Part shown: piece after piece, positions 12,331-21,681 of the stretch
Numbering within the stretch: position 1 is the stretch's first letter
Layout of the letters: each line of letters starts with the position of its first letter
Origin: Torreya grandis
Taxonomy: Eukaryota > Streptophyta > Pinopsida > Cupressales > Taxaceae
Assembly: GCA_037957365.1 (NCBI GenBank)
Contig: JARHVA010000667.1
Coordinates: forward strand, 4,480,001 to 4,544,000
DNA length: 64,000 bases
Direction: 5' to 3'
The notes under the pieces: model-generated
Databases searched by the model: none
Told to the model about the DNA's origin: nothing
What the model saw: the letters and a program-made list of their open reading frames with translations, nothing else
Made by a program: the position numbers and the translations under genes

Positions 12331-14050
12331 TTGCTGTGATTCATTCCTCTTATATTTAAATTAATTATTTTCATAGTAAATTCTTGTGTGGGGTTTATAA
12401 AGCCTTTCATGTATTGTTTACTAAATACCATATGCAATATCCTAGTCTATTTGCTTATTTCTGATTGTTGCTTTGTTTAACTTTCCTCATTTTGCAAAAT
12501 TCACTACATTGGGATGTTTTTTGAATTTATTTTCTATGGTGATGCTGATTATTTTTCCTTGTCCTTTCTAAGAGTCAGAGAGGAGAACAAATTTTTTGTT
12601 CTTTGTGAAGTTTCTATATCCATTTGATTTTATGAGATTCCTTTTTATATGAGAGTTTCATTTTATCTCACTAGTTCTAGTGACTGGTTTGCAAGATTTT
12701 CTCATTTATCCTCTTCTTCTTTAGAGAGTTAGAGGCATTGAAATTTATTACTAATAATGGTATGATGCTAGAAATTTGAAGTAGATATAATGTGTTGAAA
12801 ATGTATTACCACAGACACTAGTGGGAACTCTTTGTTTATGGCTTCAACATTATTATCTTCCTTTGTCTTGATGTTCTCAGGTTTAACTTACTTTGTCTTA
12901 TGATTCACTACCTGATCTCTATTAGGCTTCTCTTTCTACAACATGACCAAGATGTCTGGATTTATGTGATTATTTTCTATTGTGTGCTCTTTGATTTGCT
13001 AAGAATCCACCTTGAGAGTGTGATTCTTTTTATCTAGGATTTAGGTAATAGAGGGTTGACCTTTACCCATGGAGGATTGAAGATCTTTAGGTTTTCTTTC
13101 CCAATATTGCTTATCCTTTCTAAAGAAAAATGCATTACCCTTTTTGTTGAATGTTGGGCATTCCATTGTTAGATGACCTAATTTACTAAAACCTTCACAT
13201 TTAAGTGTTGAGTTTTCATATTCTATCCCTTAGTTCTACTCCCCACTAGATGAGTCTAGAGTTATAGATGTTGGGAGATCTTGATCCATATAGGCATTTA
13301 CATAGAATCTCACATGGACCATTTGAGTTTTGTTTTTAATAGTAGAATCAAATGCTATTAAGTATCCCAGTGTTTAAGCTATGATAATGAAAACATCTTT
13401 ATCCTAGAACTCTAATGGGAGACCTAGTAACCTAACCCATATAGGCATGAGATTGATGCTTTCTTGATCTGGGTTAAAAATTTGACTTTTCATTTTTTGA
13501 GAAATAGTCCTAACTTACCCATAAACTAAAGTCCTCCAACAAGAATATTTGCACAATCTTATTCATTATTACATTGTACAAGGAAAATGTTTTTTCTCAT
13601 TGAGGAGATTTCAAGATGCCCTTTTGGTGTCCATCACTTAGAGGCCTAGAGTATGAATATGTCTATATTCAAATGTACTCCCAAAAAATTCCCAACTAGG
13701 GAATTTGAGAGTCTTACAAGACATTTATCTTTGATTGAGTTGGGGATTGAGATTCAAAATCTCTCACTCTATTTGGAGATGTTTAGTTCTTGATTGGGGT
13801 GGATCTCACGATACTCCCCTACATTTACTTTTAGTTTTATTTCCCAAGATAGATTTTCATTGAAGCTTGGAATAAGATTTTGTTTAGCCTAAATTTCTAT
13901 TTCTAAAGCATTTTTTGATGTTATTTTTGGATCCACTAGTCCTTTTCCCTCAATGGGCTGGCTCAATTCTACCCCTTTATGTCAAGGCCTACATCTATAT
14001 TTTGTGACTGCATCACCATCCTTGCCTTGATTAGTTAGATTTGAATTTTG
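12330..14050 (-). pseudogene. LINE ORF1 (DUF4283/zinc-knuckle type)
   Basis: Upstream of the endonuclease on the minus strand, a reading of about 13350-13120 gives VRFYVNAYMDQDLP, GIEYENSTLKCEG and FSKLGHLTMECPTF. This is the layout of plant LINE ORF1 proteins: the end of DUF4283, then a zinc knuckle of the form C-x2-C-x4-H-x4-C, here missing its second Cys. An acidic/basic low-complexity stretch follows. ORF1 proteins bind LINE RNA. The 5' end of the LINE is not visible; the trace fades near 14050. Confidence 0.6.
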
Positions 14051-14069
14051 GTTTCCTAACTTGACTCTA

Positions 14070-14380
14070 CTTGCCATTGCATTGTATAAATATTTCTTGT
14101 TCAAGAGGATCCTCATATGGAATTTTGGAAACTATAATTATCTGATTGGCATGAATGTATTTAACACACCCATGCACTATAAAAGTTATTATGTGAAGTG
14201 TATAAATCCAAGGTATCCTAATAACATATCAAAGATTCCTATGGAAGGTATAATTGAAAAGTTAGTAACCACATGTGTCAAATCAACCTGTAAAGGTAGG
14301 TCAATCTCACTAAGTACCTTCTCAAAAGTCACATCAAATGCTCTAATTGATCTATTAGAAGGATGTTTTTGGGTTTTTAA
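14070..14380 (-). pseudogene. protease fragment of another Tat element
   Basis: The minus strand reads SNRSIRAFDVTFEKVLSEI, DLPLQVDLTHV, then FDMLLGYLGFIHF. Tat/Ogre retropepsins have VRAFDGSxREVxGEIDLPxxIGP and YNxLLGRPWIH here. No gag or RT continues on either side, so this is a scrap. It abuts repeat R and the LINE remnant. Confidence 0.6.
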
Positions 14381-14597
14381 TTCTCTAAATCATGTTTTAT
14401 TTAGGCACTAGAGTGTATCCCTAAAAATATTGCACACTCGCCTTTCATGCAAGACTAAGGTCTTGTACACTCACTTGAAACACACAATAAGAGATCGATT
14501 CCCATGGGTTATGTTGATCAGTAACACATTAGTCATATACTTCAGCTTATTCATATATCTAATTAGAAATTACATATAAAAATATATATACTACTAT
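14371..14597. repeat. dispersed repeat R, copy 1
   Basis: About 228 bp shared with 35161-35389 in the same orientation, including TCATGTTTTATTTAG, GAGTGTATCC, CCTTTCATGCAAGACTAAG, CATGGGTTATGTT and TCTAATTAGAAATTACAT. It may be part of an LTR, but no ends can be defined here. Confidence 0.75.
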
Positions 14598-15273
14598 AAA
14601 ACTTGACTCATTAATCACAATAACCAAGAACACAAAGACAAATGCCATGAAGTTTAAAAGATTACCTACACAAACTCATATAATGCATGTTCTATAAATC
14701 TCATTATAAAAGATAAGCAACATAATTAGTCAATTTAACCCACAATTCATACTAAAATATCAAATTAATAGAAACACATAACACCTGAACTAATTTTAAT
14801 ATCCATAAGTCTATATTATATAGTCATAATATGCTATCCATTATTAGTCACCTTGCATGATTCCATACAAGGGTATTTATACTTATTTTTTCTTGACCAA
14901 GTAGTTACATAATAATGAAAAAGGTGACTAACCAATGATCTCTGAGTAGAAGAAGAGTCATAATAGTATTTAAATTATTCTCTCCTAAGGACCTAGGCCT
15001 TCGTGCCCCTATATTCTTATTCGATGCTAGATCCTTGATGCCAAATTTACTCCTCTTTGTGGGTTAGTACGAAACTCATGATGGTTAAAGTATTGGATGG
15101 TCCTTGAGAATCACTCCTCAACCATCTCCTACTTCTTATGTGTTCTCTAAGTCTTTCATTGCTATTATAAGTCCTATACTCTTGGGTTTTTTGTAGTCAT
15201 GTTCTATCTTTGACTGGGTTTTCTTGAACTGATAACTTTTGCATCCTTGTCCTCTTGTTCCTCACTGGTTCTA
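14598..15273. other. no gene seen
   Basis: AT-rich sequence between repeat R and the CATG palindromes. It has no coding trace on either strand. It may be the continuation of the element that contains R. Confidence 0.5.
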
Positions 15274-15348
15274 TGCCATGGTATTCCTGCACCATGTTAG
15301 TTCTACAACATGGTCTTCCTACACCATGTTTCTGTCACACCATGTTAG
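15274..15348. repeat. array B: five ACCATGGT-type palindromes
   Basis: Units near 15274 (TGCCATGGTATT), 15288 (TGCACCATGTTAGTT), 15303 (CTACAACATGGTCTT), 15319 (CTACACCATGTTTCT) and 15334 (TCACACCATGTTAGT) repeat every 14-16 bp. Half-sites ACCATG and CATGGT occur in both orientations around a CATG centre. The array lies just beyond the apparent 3' end (15398) of the unknown coding region U. Confidence 0.65.
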
Positions 15349-16859
15349 TTTCATGCCAAAAATACTAAACACTTAGTCAAAAATTTAGAGTCCAACATCA
15401 CCCCACACTACACTCTTAATCCATGCCAAACTAAGTCTTGGTTTTATCATCAACCAAAAACTTAGGCTTAATTTGTTCAATCTACTTCTTAACACTATCC
15501 CAATGTGACAAAGTGTCGAACAACTTGGATGTTATATCTTCTATGGTCATCTTTAACTTCTTCATCTCCTTAGGTTCGTTGGGATATTCATTGGCCTTAT
15601 TAACCATTAGGGTGAGGGATGCACTAGCATACTTTTGAACCTCTTCAAGTGTAACAACCTCAATTATGACCTATCCTTAGAGAGCTATAAAATTGGCATT
15701 AAGTTATTACTGATGTACATTTATTGTTTCCTTTATAGATTTTACATCTTTAAATGACTTTACATGCTTGGTGCAGTATTTTAGTAGGAGGACATCATTC
15801 ACCAACTACTACCATTGAGCCAAGCTTCCAAAATTTTATTAGGCTATGCTAATTTTTCAAAAATCCCATCCAAGATGGGGATTACTTCCCTAACTCTTTT
15901 AAAGGTTAATTTATAGAATTTCATGGCCTTGATAAACTATTTAGCCTCCCATAATTATTTTTTATTAATGTAGGCTATTCCTTGCAATATTTTATAGGAG
16001 ATTTACTAGGGTCTCCAATTTATCCAGAGCTTCTCCATCCAAAGGCACTCCATATACTAATGCCAATTCTTGGCCCAAAATAGATTTACAAAAATTCAAA
16101 TTTTTTACTTTGGACATTTTGGCTTTCTTCATTTATTGTTTTAACATGACCACTTCTTATTTGAGTGTCTTATGAGTGGAAACTTCATTCTCATACATTG
16201 CCACTACCTGGCCATGTTTCTTCTCTGCATCGTGTGCATCAAAATATGAAAGTATATTTTGGCATGTGATTTCAAAATCCATTTTCAAAAATGTGGTGCT
16301 AACTTATAAAGGAGATATCTTCTGGGGGTCAACCCAAAGTGGAGTTGGTAGTGGTAATGATTGAGAATCTAACATGAGGATGTCTAGAGGGATCTCAAAA
16401 TAGTGATCTTCATTGTACATGTCCAAAAGGAAGGAAACTTATCACCTTGTATCAATGGTTATATCCTATGGAATAAAATGTAACCATAAGTAGAGTATCA
16501 TTATTGAGCACACAGGTTGGTGGCTCCATCTATCAAAGGTGGTTAAATTTTAAAAATGATAGGCTCCTTTGTTAGGGTTGAACTCAAGGATTTTAACCTC
16601 CATATATGTATCCAAAGAAGTGATATCAATGTCTATTCCACTTATTTACTGAGTATCAAAACCATCTCCCTCTTTTCCAAATGGATCCCTAATGTCCTAT
16701 TGTGCATCATCAAAGGTGGTCTCCTCCTCTCACACTAGGGAGGGTGTATTTTTAGACTTAAATTTCTCTATTTCTTCCTTATGACCTTCAAGTTCTTCCT
16801 ATACTAGTTTTATAGAGGTAATGCTACTGACCCCTTAGGTTCTTTCTCTAGTGTATCTT

Positions 16860-16995
16860 GTGGGGTAGCCCTTGATGGTGAAACCCTTGGTGGATAAGTT
16901 TTTGGAGGTGAAGCCCTAGATGGAGAAGCCTGTGGAGGTAAAGACTTTGGTGGAGAAGCCTATAGAGGTGAATATCTTGGTGGTGATGCTTGGGT
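16860..16995 (-). repeat. 18-bp repeats encoding Pro/Ser-rich hexapeptides in U
   Basis: Imperfect 18-bp units, on the plus strand of the form GGTGGAGAAGCCT, repeat about six to seven times. On the coding minus strand they give ASPPKS, PPQASPS, ASPPKT and PPRVSPS. This looks like a flexible hinge between the two halves of U. Confidence 0.6.
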
Positions 16996-17029
16996 AGTCC
17001 TTTGCTATTTTGATGGATTTGAGTATGGA

Positions 17030-17034
17030 CTTAT
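17030..17034. other. target site duplication CTTAT, left
   Basis: CTTAT directly precedes the copia 5' LTR and is repeated exactly at 21677-21681 after the 3' LTR. Confidence 0.9.
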
Positions 17035-17108
17035 TGTTGAGTTGTGGAGCTAAAAGCTTCAACTCTTTGCAAATAGGTGGAACAGGAAGGTTGCTGAGAT
17101 CCAGGAGC

Positions 17109-17222
17109 ACCGGCGTCGGCAGCAAGACCAACATCGGTCGTGACCAGTGCAGAAGGCCACCGGCGACGGCAAGAAGTTGGTCGATGTTGGCAGAACCAGA
17201 CTAGCAGGGACCGACATCGATC
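17109..17222. repeat. array C1: ACCGACGTCGGT palindromes in copia U3 (5' LTR)
   Basis: Five units align with those of the 3' LTR but are partly decayed: CACCGGCGTCGGC (17109), GACCAACATCGGTC, CACCGGCGACGGC (17159), GTCGATGTTGGC and GACCGACATCGATC (17209). The array is 140-255 bp upstream of the TATA box. Confidence 0.8.
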
Positions 17223-17363
17223 ACCTGTGTGTTCCAGAACTGCTCGTTACACGGACAGTTAGTTAAGTGAATGAAGTGTTTGCATGTAAAGGCCAGTTAG
17301 AGTCTTTGGTTGCGAGGATAATTGTCTAAATTAAGAGTCTAAGTTAGTGTTTGAGTTAGGGAT

Positions 17364-17373
17364 CTATTTATAG
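17364..17373 (+). promoter_or_regulatory. TATA box in copia 5' LTR
   Basis: CTATTTATAG, conserved at 21104-21113 in the 3' LTR. It is the only good TATA candidate in the LTR and is correctly oriented for gag. Confidence 0.6.
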
Positions 17374-17938
17374 ACCCATTGGCATGTATTGTAATTAAGG
17401 CATGAGATAGAAAGGAAGGAAAGTAAGTTGCTTCCATTGTAAGATCATTGAGTTGCAGGTTGTTGCAAGCTCATAGGGGATTTACATGTGAGTATGGTCT
17501 GTTGAATTGTAGGTTGCAGGTTCATGGGAGATCAACTTGAAGTACTTTTGAGTGCTTGGTGAACTGGCAGGGTTATTACTGACTAGTTGGAGAGGTGAAC
17601 ACCAATTCTGTGTGTGAGTTGGTTGTTGGGACCATTTTTTATGTAGGAGAGTGTTGTGTGTGAAGAATTACTGTACACTTAAGGTGTGGCAAACCTCTGT
17701 AAGGTGAAAGAGTGTGGCGGCTCTTTGTTGTATTCTTTTCTGTAAAGTGTTAATACAAGATAGTGTATTGTCTCTTATATTCTGTGCTATTGGTGAATTC
17801 TAGCTATTTGTGTTTCTGGTTATTTCTGCATATTTAATTGCTTATATTTGGTAATCATACTGTGCTCTTTCTGAGGAGCAAGATCCAACAAGAGGAATCA
17901 GAACAGAGGTGTGTTTGTTCTTGGACTTCCCTAACAAG

Positions 17939-17950
17939 TGGTATCAGAGC
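17939..17950 (+). other. copia primer binding site (initiator Met tRNA)
   Basis: TGGTATCAGAGC, two bases after the 5' LTR end, is the classical site complementary to the 3' end of plant initiator tRNA-Met. It is undamaged. Confidence 0.95.
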
Positions 17951-18044
17951 TTTTGGTTGGGATACTAACAGATTGGATTAGATCTGGTTAGTGTTTTCTG
18001 ATTACAGGTACTCACAGGGTTTTTGTTTGAGTGGGAGTTGAGCA

Positions 18045-19037
18045 ATGACAGAAGACAGTAAGCTACGGATGGAAAAGTTTAATGGCAAGAACTACCAATT
18101 GTGGAGGATGCAAATTGAGGATTATCTATATCAAAAAGATTTGTACTTACCGTTGGGAGGGGTTACTTGCAAACCCTCAGATATGAAAGATGAAGAATGG
18201 GAGGTTCTTGATTGGAAGGCTCTGGGATCTATTAGATTGAGTCTTGCATCATCTATGATTTCCAGCTTATCACAGTGTAAGACAACGGTGGAGTTGATGG
18301 AATCTTTGGCAAATTTATATGAAAAACCCTCAGCTTCTAATAAGGTATTTCTTATGAAGCGTTTATTTAATTTGCAAATGTTGGAAGGTGGATCTGTTCA
18401 TAGCCATCTTAGTGATTTCCATGGTTTGGTAAACCAGTTAAGTTCAGTCAATATTGTATTTGATGATGAAATTAGAGCTCTCTTAATCTTGTGTTCATTA
18501 CTTGAAAGTTGGGAAGGTTTGGTAATGGCAGTTTCTAATACTGTGTCTCCTTCAAAAGTCTTAAAAGTGGATGATGTTGTAAGTGTGATCTTGAATGAAG
18601 AGATACGCAGGAATAGCACAGGTGAATCATTAGGAAATGCTTTAAGTGTTGAAGGCAGAGGAAGGCAAAGAGAAAAGATAGAGCATGGGAGATCAAGGTC
18701 CAAGATAGGCAGAAGATCCAAGTCCAGGTTTGGTAGAATAACCTGCTGGAAGTGTGGAAAGCAAGGGCACTTAAAGAGAGATTGCAGATCAGGTACAGAT
18801 CAGCATGAAGAACATGAAGAAGAAGCAGATGTTTCAGATTACGCTGCACGGGATGCTCTGGTATGTTCTTTGGATAAAGTAGAATCTTGGGTTTTAGATT
18901 CTGGTGCCTCTTTTCATGCATCCCCACATAGGGAATTTTTTCATGAGTATGTCCAGGGAGATTTTGGAGAAATTTATGTAGGGGATGGTAAGCCTTGTCA
19001 GATTGTTGGCAAAGGGAAAGTGAAGCTAAAACTGTAG
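18045..19037 (+). CDS. gag: copia Gag with N-terminal part of protease
   Basis: This 330-residue ORF is the only long intact one in the window. It starts 94 bp after the PBS. The N-terminus (KLRMEKFNGKNYQLWRMQIE) is the copia gag entry motif, followed by the UBN2-type helical capsid region. A zinc knuckle spans residues 234-247 (C234, C237, H242, C247) after a basic Arg/Ser stretch. The retropepsin site D285-S286-G287-A288 is intact. The ORF ends at TAG (19035-19037) inside the protease; relatives have a Gln here and the frame continues beyond, so this is probably a single CAG-to-TAG change. Gag forms the particle and binds element RNA. Confidence 0.95.
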   Translation: MTEDSKLRMEKFNGKNYQLWRMQIEDYLYQKDLYLPLGGVTCKPSDMKDEEWEVLDWKALGSIRLSLASSMISSLSQCKTTVELMESLANLYEKPSASNKVFLMKRLFNLQMLEGGSVHSHLSDFHGLVNQLSSVNIVFDDEIRALLILCSLLESWEGLVMAVSNTVSPSKVLKVDDVVSVILNEEIRRNSTGESLGNALSVEGRGRQREKIEHGRSRSKIGRRSKSRFGRITCWKCGKQGHLKRDCRSGTDQHEEHEEEADVSDYAARDALVCSLDKVESWVLDSGASFHASPHREFFHEYVQGDFGEIYVGDGKPCQIVGKGKVKLKL

Positions 19038-19658
19038 ACATGTAACACATGGGTGTTAAAAGAAGTCATGCATGTCCTAGTTCTAGAACGGAATTTGATT
19101 TTTGTTAGAAGTTTGGGTGATGAGGGTTGCACAGTAACTCTCACAACGGACTCTTGGAAGGTTACCAAGGGTACACTTGTTGTAGCTAGAGGTAAGAAAG
19201 TAGGTACGCTTTATCTATCTACTTGTACTAATGATTCTCTTTCTGGGTTTTCTACTTCAGCTGTAGATTCAGAGATGTGGCTTGATAGGCTTGGTCACAT
19301 AGACAAGAAGGAGATGCTTGTTCTTGAGTCAAAGGATATGCTTTCGGATTTGGAAGGTATGGATCATGGTTTCTGTATGCAGAAGAAGAAGGTAACGTTT
19401 CTTGAGGAATCCGATATTAGTGACAAGAATAGGAAAGCCTTGGTTTTCAAGGAGAAGGTGACGGATAGAGTTCAGCACAGGGTGCAGAGGAATTCTGAGC
19501 AGAGCAAGGGTGATTTGGACAAGGGTTTGATCCAAAAGGAGCTCACGGGAAAAAGTCAAGTCTCACAAGAAAAACAAAGAGACCGACGTCGACAGGAAAA
19601 CTGGTGTCGGTGTCCAGATAGGGACCGACGTCGGCTATGTGTAGCCCGACGTCGGTGA
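19038..19658 (+). pseudogene. copia protease end, GAG-pre-integrase, then integrase deleted
   Basis: The frame continues after the TAG: TWVLKEVMHVLVLERNL and VRSLGDEGCTVTL (end of protease), then MWLDRLGHIDKKEMLVLESK, the GAG-pre-integrase motif (usual form LWHRRLGHM). After KKKVTF the sequence jumps to a charged segment, FLEESDISDKNRK, which resembles the linker after the integrase. The zinc-binding and D-D-E integrase core is absent, a loss of several hundred codons. The frame then runs into the internal palindrome array and stops at 19658. Confidence 0.85.
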
Positions 19659-19771
19659 CTCAGGGCAGATATTGACCGGCGTCGGCCAGGGGAAACAGAC
19701 GTCGACAAGGTGGTAGTCACAGGAAACTGACTTCAGTCGTCTGCAGACTGAGATGTGACCGGCATCGGTTA
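19581..19771. repeat. array C2: eight ACCGACGTCGGT palindromes inside the copia element
   Basis: Units at 19581 (GACCGACGTCGAC), 19599, 19623 (GACCGACGTCGGC), 19644 (GCCCGACGTCGGTGAC), 19674, 19695, 19724 and 19757 (GACCGGCATCGGTTA), at 18-33-bp spacing. The array occupies the point where integrase and the RT N-terminus are missing. Several units are perfect palindromes over CCGACGTCGG or CGACGTCG. Confidence 0.85.
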
Positions 19772-19959
19772 CTGAGACAAATTTTGGGTGGACAGCGAGC
19801 TGTCAAGGTGTCTCAAACACCCATATGGAGGACTGAAGGTGTAAGTAAGTTCTTAAATTTGTCATTTCCCTTCTTTACACTACTTGTTACTCACTTATGG
19901 CATAGGACCAGGAAGTTGTTGAAGAAGCAGAACAGGTAGATCCAGGAAACAGTGGGAGC

Positions 19960-20760
19960 TAGGCATGGATGAGGATGTAATTCCTTGGAGGAGAACCAAA
20001 CAGGTGTTTTGGGTAGAGTGGCCAGCTGGAAGTAAGCACTGAGAGACGAATGGATGTTCAGGATAAAGAAGAGCAAAAATGGATACGTGAGATGGAAGAT
20101 CAGGGTATATGGTCTTGTATTAGCTGCAGGGCAATGGAGGTTTGATCATTGTGTTTCTCTTTACCAGGTTGGATAGTATTAGCTACACTATCCTATTTCT
20201 GTATGATGTGCTTATTGCAGGGTTACATATACAGGTATTGCTGAACTAAAGGTAAAGCTAGTTCAGGTGTTTGTCATGGAGAATCTGGGAGCAGCAAGAT
20301 TCTTTGGCATGAGTGTGTTCTAGAGACATGGTAGGTCATTTGTTGACTTTGTTTCAGGATGATTGTGTGAAACCGGTTAGCACGCCGATGGTTGGACAGT
20401 TCTATGAACAGGTGTCTTGATTCACATAATGAGGTTGAGTGCATGGTATGTACTAAACCTGAGTTTTCCCAAGTAGTGGGAGTTGTCACAAGTTGGAGCC
20501 AATCCGAGAGAGAACCATTGGAAGACAGTTCAGTGGATTCTTACAGGGACTAGCAGCAGGTGCACATGCTATGCAGGTTCAGGTTATTTTTTACATGGTT
20601 TGTAGATGTGGATGTGGTAGGTGATTTGGATGACAGGTTTTACACTACAGGTTTGTGGTGGTTGGTCTTCAAGAGTGGTCTTGAGGAGGGATACAAAGCC
20701 AAGGGAATAAACTAGACTAAGTACAGGTATAAGTACAGGTAAAGGTTGCAGCTGTTTATC
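19960..20760 (+). pseudogene. copia RT-RNase H remnants with many small deletions
   Basis: Conserved pieces occur in the right order but in changing frames: KWIREMEDQGIW (about 20065), RLDSISYTILFLYDVLIAG (about 20165; relatives have LYVDDMLIAG, so V-D of the active site is lost), LKVKLVQVFVMENLGAARFFGM (20250), KPVSTPMVGQFYE-like (20375), ECMVCTKPEFSQVVGVV (20435; relatives have AMVCTRPD), WKTVQWILTGTSSRCTCY (20520) and DVDVVGDLDD-like RNase H (20605). The pattern is a compressed pol with short internal deletions throughout, not one large truncation. Confidence 0.8.
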
Positions 20761-20763
20761 TCC

Positions 20764-20774
20764 AAGTGGGAGAT
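20764..20774 (+). other. copia polypurine tract
   Basis: AAGTGGGAGAT directly abuts the 3' LTR start TGTTGAG, the standard plus-strand primer of plant copia elements. Confidence 0.9.
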
Positions 20775-21676
20775 TGTTGAGCTGTGGAGCTAAAAGCTTC
20801 AACTCTTTGCAAATAGGTGGAACAGGAAGGTTGCTGAGATCCAGGAGCACCGATGTCGGCAGTAGGATCGACGTCGGTCGTGACCAGTGCAGAAGGCCAC
20901 CGGCGATGGCAGGAAGTCAGGCGACGTCGGCAGAACCAGATTAGCAGGGACCGACGTCGGTCACCTGTGTGTTCCAGAACTGCTCGTTACACGGATAGTT
21001 AGTTAAGTGAACGAAGTATTTGCATGTAAAGGCCAGTTAGAGTCTTTGGTTGCGAGGATAATTATCTAAATTAAGAGTCTAAGTTAGTGTTTGAGTTATG
21101 GATCTATTTATAGACCCATTGGCATGTATTGTAATTAAGGCATGAGATAGAAAGGAAGGCAAGTAAGTTGCTTCCATTGTAAGATCATTGAGTTGCAGGT
21201 TGTTGCAAGCTCATAGGGGATCTACATGTGAGTATGGTCTATTGAATTGCAGGTTGCAGGTTCATGGGAGATCAACTTGAAGTACTTTTGAGTGCTTGGT
21301 GAACTGGCAGGGTTATTACTGACTAGTTGGAGAGGTGAACACCAATTCTGTGTGTGAGTTGGTTGTTGGGACCATTTTTTGTGTAGGAGAGTGTTGTGTG
21401 TGAAGAATTACTGTACACTTAAGGTGTGGCAAACCTCTGTAAGGTGAAAGAGTGTGGCGGCTCTTTGTTGTATTCTTTTCTGTAAAGTGTTAATACAAGA
21501 TAGTGTATTGTCTCTTATATTCTGTGCTATTGGTGAATTCTAGCTATTTGTGTTTCTGGTTATTTTCGCATATTTAATTGCTTATATTTGGTAATCATAC
21601 TGTGCTCTTTCTGAGGAGCAAGATCCAACAAGAGGAATCAGAACAGAGGTGTGTTTGTTCTTGGACTTCCCTGACA
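20775..21676 (+). repeat. copia 3' LTR
   Basis: 902 bp, starting TGTTGAGCTGTGG and ending CCCTGACA. Compared with the 5' LTR it keeps more CpG in the palindromes, so it is closer to the ancestral state there. TATA box at 21104-21113. Confidence 0.95.
20849..20962. repeat. array C3: ACCGACGTCGGT palindromes in copia U3 (3' LTR)
   Basis: Five units: CACCGATGTCGGC (20849), GATCGACGTCGGTC (20867), CACCGGCGATGGC (20899), GGCGACGTCGGC (20920) and GACCGACGTCGGTCACC (20949). The last is a perfect 14-nt palindrome over GACCGACGTCGGTC. Confidence 0.85.
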
Positions 21677-21681
21677 CTTAT
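21677..21681. other. target site duplication CTTAT, right
   Basis: Exact repeat of 17030-17034. Coding region U resumes directly after it. Confidence 0.9.

Larger units (their letters stand above)
15398..17034 (-). pseudogene. unknown coding region U, C-terminal half
   Basis: A minus-strand frame runs from the copia insertion to a TGA at 15398. From N to C it holds a Pro/Ser-rich hinge of imperfect hexapeptides, an acidic stretch, a hydrophobic stretch (MDFEITCQNILSYFDAHDAEK), then a long Lys/Glu/Leu-rich, probably coiled-coil, part ending EMKKLKMTIEDITSKLFDTL. Many TAA/TAG stops interrupt it at positions where Gln would fit. I recognise no family. Together with 21682-23243 it would give about 1070 codons. 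It could be the coding part of a large, otherwise unlabelled retroelement. Confidence 0.55.
17035..17936 (+). repeat. copia 5' LTR
   Basis: Starts TGTTGAGTTGTGG and ends CCCTAACA; 902 bp, the same length as the 3' LTR. It carries the palindrome array at 17109-17222 and a TATA box at 17364. Seventeen of the 31 differences from the 3' LTR fall in the 120 bp 17101-17220. Confidence 0.95.
17035..21676 (+). mobile_element. young Ty1/copia element with collapsed pol
   Basis: This is a structurally complete element: two 902-bp LTRs with TG...CA ends, a perfect 5-bp duplication, a PBS and a PPT. The LTRs differ at about 31 of 902 positions by eye, so it is the youngest dated insertion here. At 4642 bp it has an intact gag-protease ORF, but the integrase core and much of RT-RNase H are gone, so it cannot move on its own. 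It was inserted into coding region U. Confidence 0.95.

Noticed and set aside
18398..19050. Minus-strand ORFs opposite copia gag (107 and 171 codons)
   Set aside because: They are shadows of the intact plus-strand gag frame with its zinc knuckle and protease motif.
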